Source of the DNA: Fischerella sp. PCC 9431
Lineage (GTDB): Bacteria; Cyanobacteriota; Cyanobacteriia; Cyanobacteriales; Nostocaceae
Assembly: GCF_000447295.1 (NCBI RefSeq)
Contig: NZ_KE650771.1
Location: forward strand, 719,808-753,053
Direction: 5' to 3'
DNA: 33,246 nt
In this document: one piece after another, positions 1 through 8,019 of the stretch
Layout: the number at the start of each line of letters is the position of its first letter
How positions within the stretch are numbered: the first letter of the stretch is position 1
Position numbers and translations under genes: made by a program
The notes under the pieces: generated by a model
Told to the model about the DNA's origin: nothing
Databases searched by the model: none
Seen by the model: only the letters and a program-made list of their open reading frames with translations

Positions 1-129
1 AGGCTCCGGCTACGGCGAAGGCTCCGGCTACGGCGAAGGCGAAGGCTCCGGCGAAGGCGAAGGCTCCGGCTACGGCGAAGGCTCCGGCTACGGCGAAGGC
101 TCCGGCTACGGCGAAGGCGAAGGCTCCTA
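1..129. repeat. GC-rich tandem repeat of 12/18-base units (coding)
   Basis: Units of the form GGCTCCGGCTACGGCGAA, with interspersed shorter GGCGAA pieces, repeat from the left edge to 129. They encode the GAFAVA-type tail of the pentapeptide-repeat protein on the - strand. The composition is much more GC-rich than the surrounding DNA. The left boundary is outside the window. Confidence 0.85.
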
Positions 130-475
130 AACCCTTACGAATGGTAATAATACAAAAAACTAGCACCACAATTAGGACAACTATCGCGGCGATGAAGTTT
201 TGAGTATCACTAGGGTTCAAAATATATGTTACCCATGCACCAATCACGATTGAGAAATACCCTGATAGCCCTGCAAATAACCATGAGACTATAAGCAACC
301 CAATAGTCCAACGCTTTTGTAGTCCAGCTTTAGCACTTGTGAAGTCACCATTTTTCAGAATCGCGCTGGTAAAATTCGCGCCTCTAATATCTGCACCACT
401 GAAGTTGGCTCCTGTCAGGTTTTGACCTTTAAAAGAGCGACCTCGGAGATTTTGACCGGAGTAATCTAGGCGCAT
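1..475 (-). CDS. Pentapeptide-repeat membrane protein with Ala/Phe/Val-rich repeat tail (partial, runs off left edge)
   Basis: The frame opens at an ATG at 475 and stays open to base 1, so at least 158 residues are present and the C-terminus lies outside the window. An in-frame TAA lies 21 bases upstream of the ATG, which fixes this start unless there is a frameshift. Residues 1-55 carry A(N/D)-L/F-x-x pentapeptide repeats (for example GANFSGADIRGANF). Two hydrophobic stretches follow (about 60-85 and 98-117), then a low-complexity tail built from GAFAVA and GAFAFA units, encoded by near-identical GC-rich 12- and 18-base units at 1-129. Similar cyanobacterial pentapeptide proteins with Ala/Val/Phe-rich tails are known to me, but their function is not. 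No good ribosome binding site is visible. A membrane location is inferred from hydrophobicity. Confidence 0.75.
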   Translation of the reverse strand, partial: MRLDYSGQNLRGRSFKGQNLTGANFSGADIRGANFTSAILKNGDFTSAKAGLQKRWTIGLLIVSWLFAGLSGYFSIVIGAWVTYILNPSDTQNFIAAIVVLIVVLVFCIITIRKGLGAFAFAVAGAFAVAGAFAVAGAFAFAGAFAFAVAGAFAVAGA

Positions 476-552
476 AAGAGGGTCAGGAAGAGGTTATTGC
501 TGAGATTGTATACAGATTTGCGCTACGATTTTTCGGATTTGGCGAAAAACAA

Positions 553-622
553 CAGTTGGGTGGGTGCGTTAGCCTACCCTGCGGGAACGCTAAAAGCGAA
601 CGGCGTAACACACCCTACAATT
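553..622. repeat. Imperfect inverted repeat
   Basis: Arms at about 556-571 (TTGGGTGGGTGCGTTA) and 605-620 (GTAACACACCCTACAA) are imperfect reverse complements around a GC-rich centre. The sequence looks like a dispersed palindrome of the GGTGCGTTA/TAACGCACC kind familiar from Nostoc-type genomes. No coding function is suggested. Confidence 0.5.
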
Positions 623-631
623 GAATTTTTT

Positions 632-850
632 TTACTTGAAATGAGAGTGTTATCACTTAAAACAGGAAAGTTCTCACTCGAAACAGGAAAGTTCTCACTC
701 GAAACAGGAAAGTTCTCACTCGAAACAGGAAAGTTCTCACTCGAAACAGGAAAGTTCTCACTCGAAACAGGAAAGTTCTCACTTGAAACGAGAATGTTCT
801 CACTTGAAACAAGAAAGTTCTCACTCGAAACAAGAAAGTTCTCACTTCAA
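632..850. repeat. 21-bp tandem repeat array, copy 1
   Basis: About ten head-to-tail 21-base units with consensus TTCTCACTYGAAACRRGAAW plus G. The central six are almost identical and the edge units diverge. Because 21 is a multiple of three the array stays open in several frames (reading as KFSLETG in one), but no start, ribosome site or conserved protein goes with it, so I treat it as non-coding. The flank at 842-919 is homologous to the flank of the second array at 2416-2496. Confidence 0.85.
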
Positions 851-973
851 ACGAAAGTCTTGCTGTCTAAGCACTTCAACATGTGATTTGCAAGCTGAAC
901 TGTTGGTGCATCGCTCAAAAGTCTGATACTATTGTCGGGACAATGTGTGTATGCTAGCTTAGATATTATCAAA

Positions 974-1101
974 GTAATACCAATTTAATATGAAGACGCA
1001 TACAAAGACCCCACCCGCGCTCACGCGCACCCTCCCCTTGCGAAGGGGAGGGTTGGGGAGGGGTAAAATTCGGGAGCAGCTTCACGAAGAATTGGTATAA
1101 A
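974..1101. repeat. MITE-like element with TAATACCAATT termini (copy 1)
   Basis: The ends are inverted: about 20 bases starting TAATACCAATTTAATATGAAG at the left match the reverse complement of the right end (TTATACCAATTCTTCGTGAAG) with a few mismatches. The interior has a palindromic CCCTCCCCTTGCGAAGGGGAGG hairpin at about 1029-1050. No transposase is encoded. It ends 20 bases before the toxin-antitoxin start codon, so it could carry or disturb that promoter. Confidence 0.65.
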
Positions 1102-1120
1102 GTCAATATGATTTAAATAC

Positions 1121-1399
1121 ATGAGTCACTTCTTTGAGTCTAAAACTGAACGAATCGATATCCGTACTAGCGCTAGTGTCAAAAAGCTTTTACAGCAAGC
1201 TGCTGCTACAAGTCATAAAAATGTTAGTGAGTTCTTGTTAGAACACGGTTTAATTGCTGCTCAAGATGCTTTGACAAATCGTAAGCTTTTCGTGCTAGAT
1301 GATGAACAGTGGGAAGCTTTTCAAAATGCTCTTGACTCTCCATCAACAGAAAAACCTCGTTTGCGTCGTCTATTAACGGAGCCGAGCGTATTTGAGTAG
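1121..1399 (+). CDS. DUF1778-family (ribbon-helix-helix) antitoxin
   Basis: This is a 92-residue protein. Residues 10-55 (TERIDIRTSASVKKLLQQAA, then a second helix with VSEFLLEHGL) fit the ribbon-helix-helix DNA-binding fold of DUF1778 antitoxins (TacA/AtaR type). The acidic and aromatic C-terminal part would wrap the toxin. In this family the antitoxin neutralises a partner GNAT acetyltransferase and represses the operon. Its stop codon overlaps the start of the downstream GNAT gene by 8 bases, the usual antitoxin-first layout. A MITE-like repeat ends 20 bases upstream. Family assignment is confident; activity is inferred. Confidence 0.88.
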   Translation: MSHFFESKTERIDIRTSASVKKLLQQAAATSHKNVSEFLLEHGLIAAQDALTNRKLFVLDDEQWEAFQNALDSPSTEKPRLRRLLTEPSVFE

Positions 1400-1907
1400 C
1401 TTATCGCCATTGAACAACCTATATATTGATAAATTATTAGCTTCTCACAATGTTCAAGACTTCGATTGTGGAAAGCCTGCTTTAAATAAATTTTTAATTA
1501 ATTATGCTTTACAAAATCAACAATCCGATAGTTCAAAAACTTATGTAGCCTGTTTAGATAATACTGTAATTGGTTATTACACTCTAACCGTAGCGTCTGT
1601 TATTCATAAAGATGCTCCATCTCGCATCATTAAGGGATTACCAAAATATCCTGTACCTGTAGCCCTTTTAGCTCGTCTAGCAGTCAGCCAAGATTTTCAA
1701 GGAAAGAGAATAGGAAGTGGTTTATTAAAGGACTGTCTAAAACGTGTAAATGCAGCAGCAGATATTGTAGGTATTCGTGCTTTGTTAGTTCATGCTAAAG
1801 ATGAGCAAGCATTAAAATGGTATGAAAATTTTGATTTTGAACCTAGTCCTACTGATCCTTTACATTTATTTTTAATGTTGAAGGATATTCGGAAAATATT
1901 AGAGTGA
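1392..1907 (+). CDS. GNAT-family acetyltransferase toxin (TacT/AtaT-like)
   Basis: This 171-residue protein has the GNAT fold. A V-x-x-x-x-Q-G-K-R-I-G-S-G-L acetyl-CoA pyrophosphate loop lies near residues 97-112 (LAVSQDFQGKRIGSGLL), and a late Tyr in KWYENFDFEP sits where the general acid lies in this family. The start is TTG at 1392, inside the antitoxin gene, preceded by GGAG at 1379-1382 at good spacing. Related toxins acetylate aminoacyl-tRNA and block translation; whether this one does is inference. No frameshift or missing motif is apparent, so the module looks intact. Confidence 0.85.
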   Translation: MSSLSPLNNLYIDKLLASHNVQDFDCGKPALNKFLINYALQNQQSDSSKTYVACLDNTVIGYYTLTVASVIHKDAPSRIIKGLPKYPVPVALLARLAVSQDFQGKRIGSGLLKDCLKRVNAAADIVGIRALLVHAKDEQALKWYENFDFEPSPTDPLHLFLMLKDIRKILE

Positions 1908-2012
1908 TTGCTATTTAAATTTTTTCCCGGTTTTAATTGCTGGCACGATAAAAGTAGTAAGATACCCGATTTGTTTAATGAATAGGAATTACGCAACTAG
2001 TATATTATTTAA

Positions 2013-2065
2013 GTTCGTAGTAAGGACTTTAGTCCTCAAAATAAGGGCTAAAGCCCTTACTACAA
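2013..2065. repeat. Dispersed palindrome GTAGTAAGGACTTTAG... (copy A)
   Basis: A stem-forming repeat: GTAGTAAGGACTTTAGTCCT at the left pairs with AGGGCTAAAGCCCTTACTAC at the right, and each arm is itself self-complementary. Related copies are at 24711-24773 and 29848-29904. No gene is associated. Confidence 0.85.
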
Positions 2066-2199
2066 GCAAAAAAAATTTATTTGTTGTGACACTTGCGTAA
2101 GTCCTGATGAAGTCGGGATCTGGTTTTCTCGATTTTCACAACTCCCATACATATTGCCATTTGCCTACAGTTTCATTTATTTTAGGGTGGTATTTTGGG

Positions 2200-2420
2200 C
2201 AAAATTCCCACCTGAAACAAGAATGTTCTCACTCGAAACCGCAAAATTCTCACTTGAAACGAGAATGTTCTCACTTGAAACAGGAAAGTTCTCACTTAAA
2301 ACAAGAAAGTTCTCACTTGAAACGAGAAAGTTCTCACTTGAAACGAGAAAGTTCTCACTTGAAACGAGAAAGTTCTCACCTGAAACGAGAATGTTCTCAC
2401 CTGAAACGAGGAACTTCTGA
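2200..2420. repeat. 21-bp tandem repeat array, copy 2
   Basis: About ten 21-base units of the same consensus as the array at 632-850, here mostly ending GAAACGAGAAAG. The downstream flank (2416-2496) is also homologous to that of copy 1, including CTTCAAACGAAAGTCTTGCT, so a larger element rather than just the repeat unit has been duplicated. Open frames across it are treated as artefacts. Nothing else was recognised between 1908 and 2780 apart from the palindrome at 2013-2065. Confidence 0.85.
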
Positions 2421-2780
2421 CTTCAAACGAAAGTCTTGCTGTCCAAACGCTTCAACATCCGAATTACAGGCTTATTTGTAGGTGCGATCGCTCAAATCGT
2501 TTAAATTGAATATAGCAATATGCCCATCTGATAGAGAAAAATACCTATCTTTAGACAGATGTTTGCAATATTAATTTCCTTTTACCGTAGCGAATGTAAA
2601 TCCATCTACACACTCACTGGAGATGAGTTTTCAGTTCAGTTCGCCAAAGTTGCATAATTTGCATAGTTTGCAGCCAATGACGTGAAGTCAATTGCAGATA
2701 TCAGGGGAAATTATCTACGTTGGATATCTCAAAAAGAAGCCTCAGTGACAAGGTTTCTGACTACTGAACTCTAAATATCT

Positions 2781-3872
2781 ATGAAAATCGCACAAATCGC
2801 TCCATTATGGGAACAAGTTCCACCTGTAACCTACGGTGGAACCGAATTAGTCGTGAGTCGTTTGACTGATGAATTAGTACGCAGAGGTCACGATGTTACG
2901 TTATTCGCTTCTGGTGATTCCCAAACTTTAGCTCGCTTAGAAGCGGGTAGTACTCGTGCATTACGCTTGGATAAAAGCATTAAAGAACCCGTAATGTACG
3001 AACTCATGCACGTTAGCGAAGTTTATCGACGTGCTGCGGAGTTTGATATTATCCACTCCCATCTTGGAACTTGGTCACTACCTCTGGCTAATATAGTCTC
3101 AACACCAACGGTGCATACCTTGCATGGGATCTTTACTCAAGACAACAGTAAAGTATTTAGGCAGCACTATACGCAACCATATGTCAGTATTAGTGACGCA
3201 CAACGTCTGTTAAATATTAACTACGTTGCCACAGTTTACAACGGCATCAGCGTTGAAAAGTTTCCGTTTTTTGCTCAACCCCAAGATCCTCCCTATCTGG
3301 CATTTTTAGGACGCTTCTCACCAGAAAAAGGGCCACAACACGCCATTGCGATCGCCAAACAAACAGGTTGGCACTTAAAAATGGCTGGTAAAGTAGATGT
3401 TGTCGATCAAGAATTTTTTGAACAAGAAATCGCTCCTCAAATTGATGGTCAGCAAATCGAATTTTTGGGTGAAGTCAATCACGCTCAAAAATCAGAGTTA
3501 TTAGGAAATGCAGCAATTACTCTCTTCCCGATCACTTGGTGCGAACCTTTTGGTTTAGTGATGGCTGAATCTATGGCGACTGGTACACCAGTTATAGCCA
3601 TGAATATGGGTTCTGTCTCCGAAGTTATCGCTAATGGCGAAAGTGGTTATGTTTGCCAAAGCTACGAAGAAATGGCGAAGATGATCCCCCACGCTTTGGA
3701 ACTAGATCGCCGCAAATGTCGAGAACACGTAGAGAAAAAATTCAGCGTCGCTCAAATGGTTGATGGCTACGAGGCAGTTTACGAAAAAATCATTGGAGAA
3801 CGCAACTTTAGAAATTGGTTTAATAGTATGTTAAGAAACTCATTGGAGTCGATAACATCTTTAACTCGTTAG
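2781..3872 (+). CDS. Glycosyltransferase family 4 protein
   Basis: A 363-residue GT-B fold transferase. The N-terminus (MKIAQIAPLWEQVPPVTYGG) has the Gly-rich acceptor-side loop typical of GT4. The C-terminal half begins with FLGRFSPEKGPQHAIAIAK and carries the E-x7-E nucleotide-sugar motif at residues 255-263 (EPFGLVMAE), followed by GTPVIA. Such enzymes transfer a sugar from a nucleotide-sugar with retention of configuration, in the cytoplasm or at the membrane. Donor and acceptor cannot be read from the sequence. It stands alone, with repeat-rich DNA on both sides and no glycan cluster nearby. Length is normal for the family. Confidence 0.85.
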   Translation: MKIAQIAPLWEQVPPVTYGGTELVVSRLTDELVRRGHDVTLFASGDSQTLARLEAGSTRALRLDKSIKEPVMYELMHVSEVYRRAAEFDIIHSHLGTWSLPLANIVSTPTVHTLHGIFTQDNSKVFRQHYTQPYVSISDAQRLLNINYVATVYNGISVEKFPFFAQPQDPPYLAFLGRFSPEKGPQHAIAIAKQTGWHLKMAGKVDVVDQEFFEQEIAPQIDGQQIEFLGEVNHAQKSELLGNAAITLFPITWCEPFGLVMAESMATGTPVIAMNMGSVSEVIANGESGYVCQSYEEMAKMIPHALELDRRKCREHVEKKFSVAQMVDGYEAVYEKIIGERNFRNWFNSMLRNSLESITSLTR

Positions 3873-3903
3873 TTTTATCGGGCATGGGACATTGGGCATT
3901 GTG

Positions 3904-4011
3904 TATTATACCGATTTAAAAAATGTTTGCGACACATTCAGAATATGAGACGCGATAAATCGCGTCTCTACAAGATTCATCTGTCGCATTCTTTTTTCAA
4001 ATTGGTATTAC
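3904..4011. repeat. MITE-like element with TAATACCAATT termini (copy 2)
   Basis: The left end (TATTATACCGATTTAAAAAA, then TGTTTGCGACA) is an imperfect reverse complement of the right end (TGTCGCATTCTTTTTTCAAA, then TTGGTATTA). The centre is a perfect palindrome, GAGACGCGAT-AA-ATCGCGTCTC, at about 3947-3968. A close relative lies at 29409-29546. There is no coding capacity. Confidence 0.8.
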
Positions 4012-4015
4012 TTAT

Positions 4016-4081
4016 TCTCCCTGCTCCCTGCTCCCTGCTCCCTTGTCCTCCTTGTCCCCTTTCCCCAATCCCCAATCCCCT
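4016..4081. repeat. Tandem 7-mer repeats (CTCCCTG and CCCCAAT)
   Basis: Three to four copies of CTCCCTG at 4018-4042 are followed by CCCCAAT repeats near 4063-4081. Short tandem heptamers of this kind are common between genes in heterocystous cyanobacteria. They sit just upstream of the fusion-protein gene and give a strongly pyrimidine-biased + strand. Confidence 0.7.
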
Positions 4082-4133
4082 TTTAAAGCGATAATGCTTT
4101 TATACAGCAGTGCTGAGAGGGGAACGGCCGACT

Positions 4134-6719
4134 ATGACATCACCAGAATCAGTGATCTGGCTACAAGAACGCACAGCTTTAGGAGGTTTATCGCCTGAAC
4201 CATTGGGTGCGATCGCGCAAGTTCTCGAAGAAAAGGTTTTTCCGGCAAATTACAATATAGCTACTGAGGATAATTCTCCAGAGGCGCTTTATATTCTTTT
4301 GGAGGGAAAGCTCGAAAGTGAAAGCAGTAATCAAAATAACCCTAGTTTAACTGTTGGTTTTCTGCCTGGATCTATTATTCATTTACAAGAAATTCTTTTA
4401 GATGAATTAGCGCAACGCACAATCACAACTATCACAGAATGTCATTTTTGGGTTGTGCCTGCAAAAGTCTTTAAAAAAATCATTGGTAAATATCCCGAAA
4501 TTGCTCAGGTTGTCTCGCGGATGCTGGCTCAAGAATTGACGCAGTTAGCATCTGCTTTTAGTTATGAACAAGAACGTTCTTTGGCGTTACGTCCATATTT
4601 AGTTACCAAAGCGCAACGCGGAATTGTGGGGACGAGTCGCTATGCGGTGCGGTTGCGGGAACAAATTCGGGAAGCTGCGGGCGATCGCAAATCTGTGTTG
4701 ATTTTTGGCGAACCAGGGTTAGAAAAAGATAACGTTGCAACTTTGATCCATTTTGGTTCCAAGTATCGCCGCGAACCAATCATCAAAATTAACTGCGGTA
4801 TTTTGCAAACCAGTGGTGCAGAATTATTTGGGCGTGCTGGTGGCAAAAACGGACTTTTAGAATGGCTGGGGGAAGGTACTCTCATTCTCAACAATATCCA
4901 AGAAATCCCGCCAGAGTTACTTCCCAAAATCAAACAATTATTACAAGATAATACCTATCTTCCCGTAACTCGTTCCGGAGAATCAGAGGCTGCACCCCGT
5001 ACTAGTCGCGCCCGGATTATGATAGTTGCGGAAAAAAATCAACCGCAAATCGAACGTTGCATTGGTCGAATTATTAAAGTCCCACCGCTACGGGTACGGA
5101 AAACTGATATTAATGCCCAAGTCGAATACTATATCAGTCTTTACACCCGTGCTAGAGGAATTCCCAAACCCCATGTGACGCCAGAAGCTTTACGCCGCTT
5201 GCAATCCTATGATTTTCCTGGGAATTTAAAAGAGTTACAAAACTTGGTAGAACGGGCGATCGTGCAAGCAGAGGAAGCAACAGAGTTAACAGAAGAAATT
5301 TTCTGGTCGGCGGAAACCAAGAAAAAGCGATTTCGGCTGAATCTTTTGAATGCTTATCCTGGTTTGCGGAAGTTTCTTCGCAGTCCCTGGTGGCCGGATC
5401 GAATTAATTATGGTTTTACCGTTGCTGCTTTTGCGTTTCTGGTCGCAGTATTATTTGTGGGACCGCAAACACGCGATCGCAATTTTGGATTAAATCTATT
5501 CTGGGCTTGGTGGTGGCCTGTTTTTCTGTTTTTATTCCCGTTTTTGGGGCGGATTTGGTGTTCGGTTTGTCCTTTCATGATCTACGGGGAAATTACGCAG
5601 AAAATATCAACTTCTTTGTTTGGAAAAAAACTTAAACGTTGGCCACGAGAAGAAGCCGAAAAATGGGGCGGCTGGTTTTTATTTGGTTTATTTACCTTGA
5701 TTTTTCTGTGGGAAGAAATTTGGGACTTACAAAATACTGCTTATCTTTCCGCCTGTTTGCTGCTATTAATTACTGCTGGGGCGATGATTTGCTCTGCGAT
5801 TTTTGAAAGACGGTTTTGGTGTCGCTATCTTTGTCCGATTGGGGGAATGAATGGTTTATTTGCCAAACTTTCAATGACAGAACTCCGCGCCCAACAGGGA
5901 ATTTGTTCTGCGACTTGCACCACGTATCAATGCTACAAAGGCGGACCAGAAAAAGGCGAAGGTATGGAAACTAATGGTTGTCCTTTATACTCCCATCCTG
6001 CCCAGTTAGAAGATAACAGAGATTGTGTGTTGTGCATGACTTGTTTAAAAGCCTGTCCCCACCGTTCAGTTGAGTTTAACTTGCGTCCCCCTGGTATTGA
6101 ACTGTGGACAACGCATGTATCCCATAATTATGAAGTCGCTTTGTTATTTTTACTTTTAGGTGGAGTATATTTGCATCGCTTACCAGAGTTGCAGTCTTGG
6201 TTGGGATTGCATATAGATTTAAATCAGTTTTTCCCCCATTTAGGTTTATCTTTGCTAGTTTTGATTGTTCCAGCAGCTTTTATTTTCTTCGCATACGGGT
6301 TGATCAAAACTTATTGCTGGTTGAATAACTACATCTTTTCTGTTTCTCCTGTGTCCTCTGCGGTTAAAATCCCTTATAAAATCAAGGCACGGTCATTTAC
6401 AGAACTTGCCTATGGTTATTTACCATTGGTGTTGGGAGGTAACTTAGCCCATTATCTACGCTTGGGTTTGGGCGAAGGAGGACGAATTTTACCAGTATTT
6501 TTTGCGACGTTTGGTTTAGATGGTGGACAATTACCTGTTGTGGTTGCACATCCGGCGGTAATAGCGTTTTTGCAGGGAACAACTCTAATTTTTTCAGTAT
6601 TTTTATCAATACTGTTAACGCAAAAAATTGCTCGACAACCTTGGCGTGTCATGTTATGGCAACATTTAGCTGCGATCGCTTTGGGAATTAGTATGTGGCA
6701 GATTATTGTGTCTCGCTAA
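4134..6719 (+). CDS. Fusion of CNMP-binding-like domain, degenerate AAA+ (sigma-54 activator-like) domain and NosR/NapH-like membrane Fe-S domain
   Basis: An 861-residue protein. The ATG at 4134 is preceded by GAGAGGGGA and is preferred to the GTG at 4110. Residues about 15-140 resemble a cyclic-nucleotide-binding/Crp-like beta-roll. Residues about 160-390 match sigma-54 activator AAA+ domains, but the Walker A is GEPGLEKD (192-199) where GETGTGKE is usual, the Walker B is GTLILNN (248-254) with both acidic residues replaced by Asn, and the GAFTGA loop is missing. From about residue 425 there are several membrane segments with cysteine motifs: WCSVCP (475-480), WCRYLCP (562-568), C591/C595/C600 and a ferredoxin-like CxxCxxCxxxCP (631-642). 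The layout suggests membrane electron transfer gated by a cytoplasmic sensor region. That role is inferred. Confidence 0.8.
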   Translation: MTSPESVIWLQERTALGGLSPEPLGAIAQVLEEKVFPANYNIATEDNSPEALYILLEGKLESESSNQNNPSLTVGFLPGSIIHLQEILLDELAQRTITTITECHFWVVPAKVFKKIIGKYPEIAQVVSRMLAQELTQLASAFSYEQERSLALRPYLVTKAQRGIVGTSRYAVRLREQIREAAGDRKSVLIFGEPGLEKDNVATLIHFGSKYRREPIIKINCGILQTSGAELFGRAGGKNGLLEWLGEGTLILNNIQEIPPELLPKIKQLLQDNTYLPVTRSGESEAAPRTSRARIMIVAEKNQPQIERCIGRIIKVPPLRVRKTDINAQVEYYISLYTRARGIPKPHVTPEALRRLQSYDFPGNLKELQNLVERAIVQAEEATELTEEIFWSAETKKKRFRLNLLNAYPGLRKFLRSPWWPDRINYGFTVAAFAFLVAVLFVGPQTRDRNFGLNLFWAWWWPVFLFLFPFLGRIWCSVCPFMIYGEITQKISTSLFGKKLKRWPREEAEKWGGWFLFGLFTLIFLWEEIWDLQNTAYLSACLLLLITAGAMICSAIFERRFWCRYLCPIGGMNGLFAKLSMTELRAQQGICSATCTTYQCYKGGPEKGEGMETNGCPLYSHPAQLEDNRDCVLCMTCLKACPHRSVEFNLRPPGIELWTTHVSHNYEVALLFLLLGGVYLHRLPELQSWLGLHIDLNQFFPHLGLSLLVLIVPAAFIFFAYGLIKTYCWLNNYIFSVSPVSSAVKIPYKIKARSFTELAYGYLPLVLGGNLAHYLRLGLGEGGRILPVFFATFGLDGGQLPVVVAHPAVIAFLQGTTLIFSVFLSILLTQKIARQPWRVMLWQHLAAIALGISMWQIIVSR

Positions 6720-6758
6720 CCGTCAAATAAAAAAACATTCCCCTTTCCCCTTATCCCT

Positions 6759-7940
6759 ATGACTAATTTTTTACAGCCCCCACGGTTACGCACAAGTGAA
6801 GATGATGGAGAAGAAAGACGCGCTACTTGGTTGGAACTATTTTATGATTTAGTGTTTGTGGTTGCGGTTTCAGAACTTGCTCACAATCTCAAAGAAGATG
6901 TCTCGATTTTGGGATACTTAGGCTTTGTATTTTTATTTATACCTGTGTGGTGGTCATGGATTGGCAATACCATGTATGCGAACCGCTTTGATAGTGATGA
7001 CATCGGACGGCGGTTTTTGGTAGCTTTGCAAATGCTGGCGGCGGCGGCTTTGGCTGTGAATATTCATCATGGTTTGGGTGAAAATGCGCCTGGGTTTGCT
7101 CTTTCTTATACTTTGGCTCGTGCTGTGTTGATTGTAGAATATGTTCGTGCTGGTATCTATATTCCCGCCGCGCGTCAGTTGACTACACGCTATGCTACAG
7201 GTTTTGCGATCGCTGCGGTGTTTTGGTTAATCTCAGCATTCATACCTGCACCTGGGCGGTTTGTGTTGTGGGGACTGGGAATTATCGTTGATTTGATCAC
7301 ACCCTTTACAGCTACAAAGTTCCAACTCAAATTACTTCCCCACGCTTCCCATTTACCAGAACGTTTCGGACTCTTTACGATTATTGTCTTGGGTGAGGCA
7401 ATTATCGCAGTTGTTGAGGGTGTTTCGGAACAAAAATGGGATGTGGGAAGTGTGATTGCCGCTATATTTGGTCTAGCGATCGCTTTTAGTTTATGGTGGG
7501 TTTATTTTGATAATCTTGGTGGTACACCAATTCAAACAGCACGCGCCCAAGGTAAAGTGGGGACTGTAGCCATTTGGCTTTATACTCATCTACCCCTAGT
7601 CATTGGTATTGCTGGGACTGGAGTTGGTGTGGAAAAGGTATTAATGAGTGAACAAGCGATCGCACTAAGCGATCCGCAACGCTGGTTACTTTGTGGTTCT
7701 GTGGCTTTGTGCTATTTAGCTTTGGGTATCCTACATCGCGTTGGCGTGATTCGCTATTGCAAAATTCGTTCTCAGTTTCGAGGTGTGGCGGCGATTATTT
7801 TAATGGCGATCGCTTTCTTTGGTAAGGGTTTGTTACCTGTTGCAGTGATTGGACTTGTAACTGTAGTTTGTGTTGTACAAGTCGCCCAAGATTTATATCA
7901 GAGTCGCCCCACTACACGCTTGGTTGATCCGGAGATTTAG
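6759..7940 (+). CDS. Low temperature requirement protein A (LtrA) family membrane protein
   Basis: A 393-residue, very hydrophobic protein with about ten membrane segments. The N-terminal signature (RRATWLELFYDLVFVVAVSE at about residues 20-40) and the internal HLPERFGLFTIIVLGEAIIA are the hallmarks of the LtrA family. The family takes its name from a Listeria gene needed for growth in the cold; its biochemical role is unknown. It starts 39 bases after the upstream fusion gene on the same strand, so the two could be co-transcribed, but there is no other sign of a shared role. Length and start look normal. Confidence 0.85.
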   Translation: MTNFLQPPRLRTSEDDGEERRATWLELFYDLVFVVAVSELAHNLKEDVSILGYLGFVFLFIPVWWSWIGNTMYANRFDSDDIGRRFLVALQMLAAAALAVNIHHGLGENAPGFALSYTLARAVLIVEYVRAGIYIPAARQLTTRYATGFAIAAVFWLISAFIPAPGRFVLWGLGIIVDLITPFTATKFQLKLLPHASHLPERFGLFTIIVLGEAIIAVVEGVSEQKWDVGSVIAAIFGLAIAFSLWWVYFDNLGGTPIQTARAQGKVGTVAIWLYTHLPLVIGIAGTGVGVEKVLMSEQAIALSDPQRWLLCGSVALCYLALGILHRVGVIRYCKIRSQFRGVAAIILMAIAFFGKGLLPVAVIGLVTVVCVVQVAQDLYQSRPTTRLVDPEI

Positions 7941-8019
7941 GATTGGGAATTAATACTGAGAAGTTTATATAACAATAAATTTAAGAGTTACTTAAACGAA
8001 ATTTAAGTAAAAAATTCGT

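Noticed and set aside
497-886. Open frame of 129 codons across the first 21-bp array
   Set aside because: It exists only because the 21-base period keeps frames open. The - strand of the same array is open as well, there is no ribosome site, and no conserved domain is seen.
632-2420. Possible CRISPR arrays
   Set aside because: The 21-bp units abut directly with no unique spacers, and no cas genes are present.
2107-2481. Two overlapping + strand frames across the second array
   Set aside because: Same artefact: two different frames are open through the same repeat, which is not expected for a real gene.
4134-6719. Working sigma-54-dependent transcription activator
   Set aside because: The GAFTGA loop and Walker B acids are missing, there is no C-terminal helix-turn-helix, and cyanobacteria lack sigma-54.
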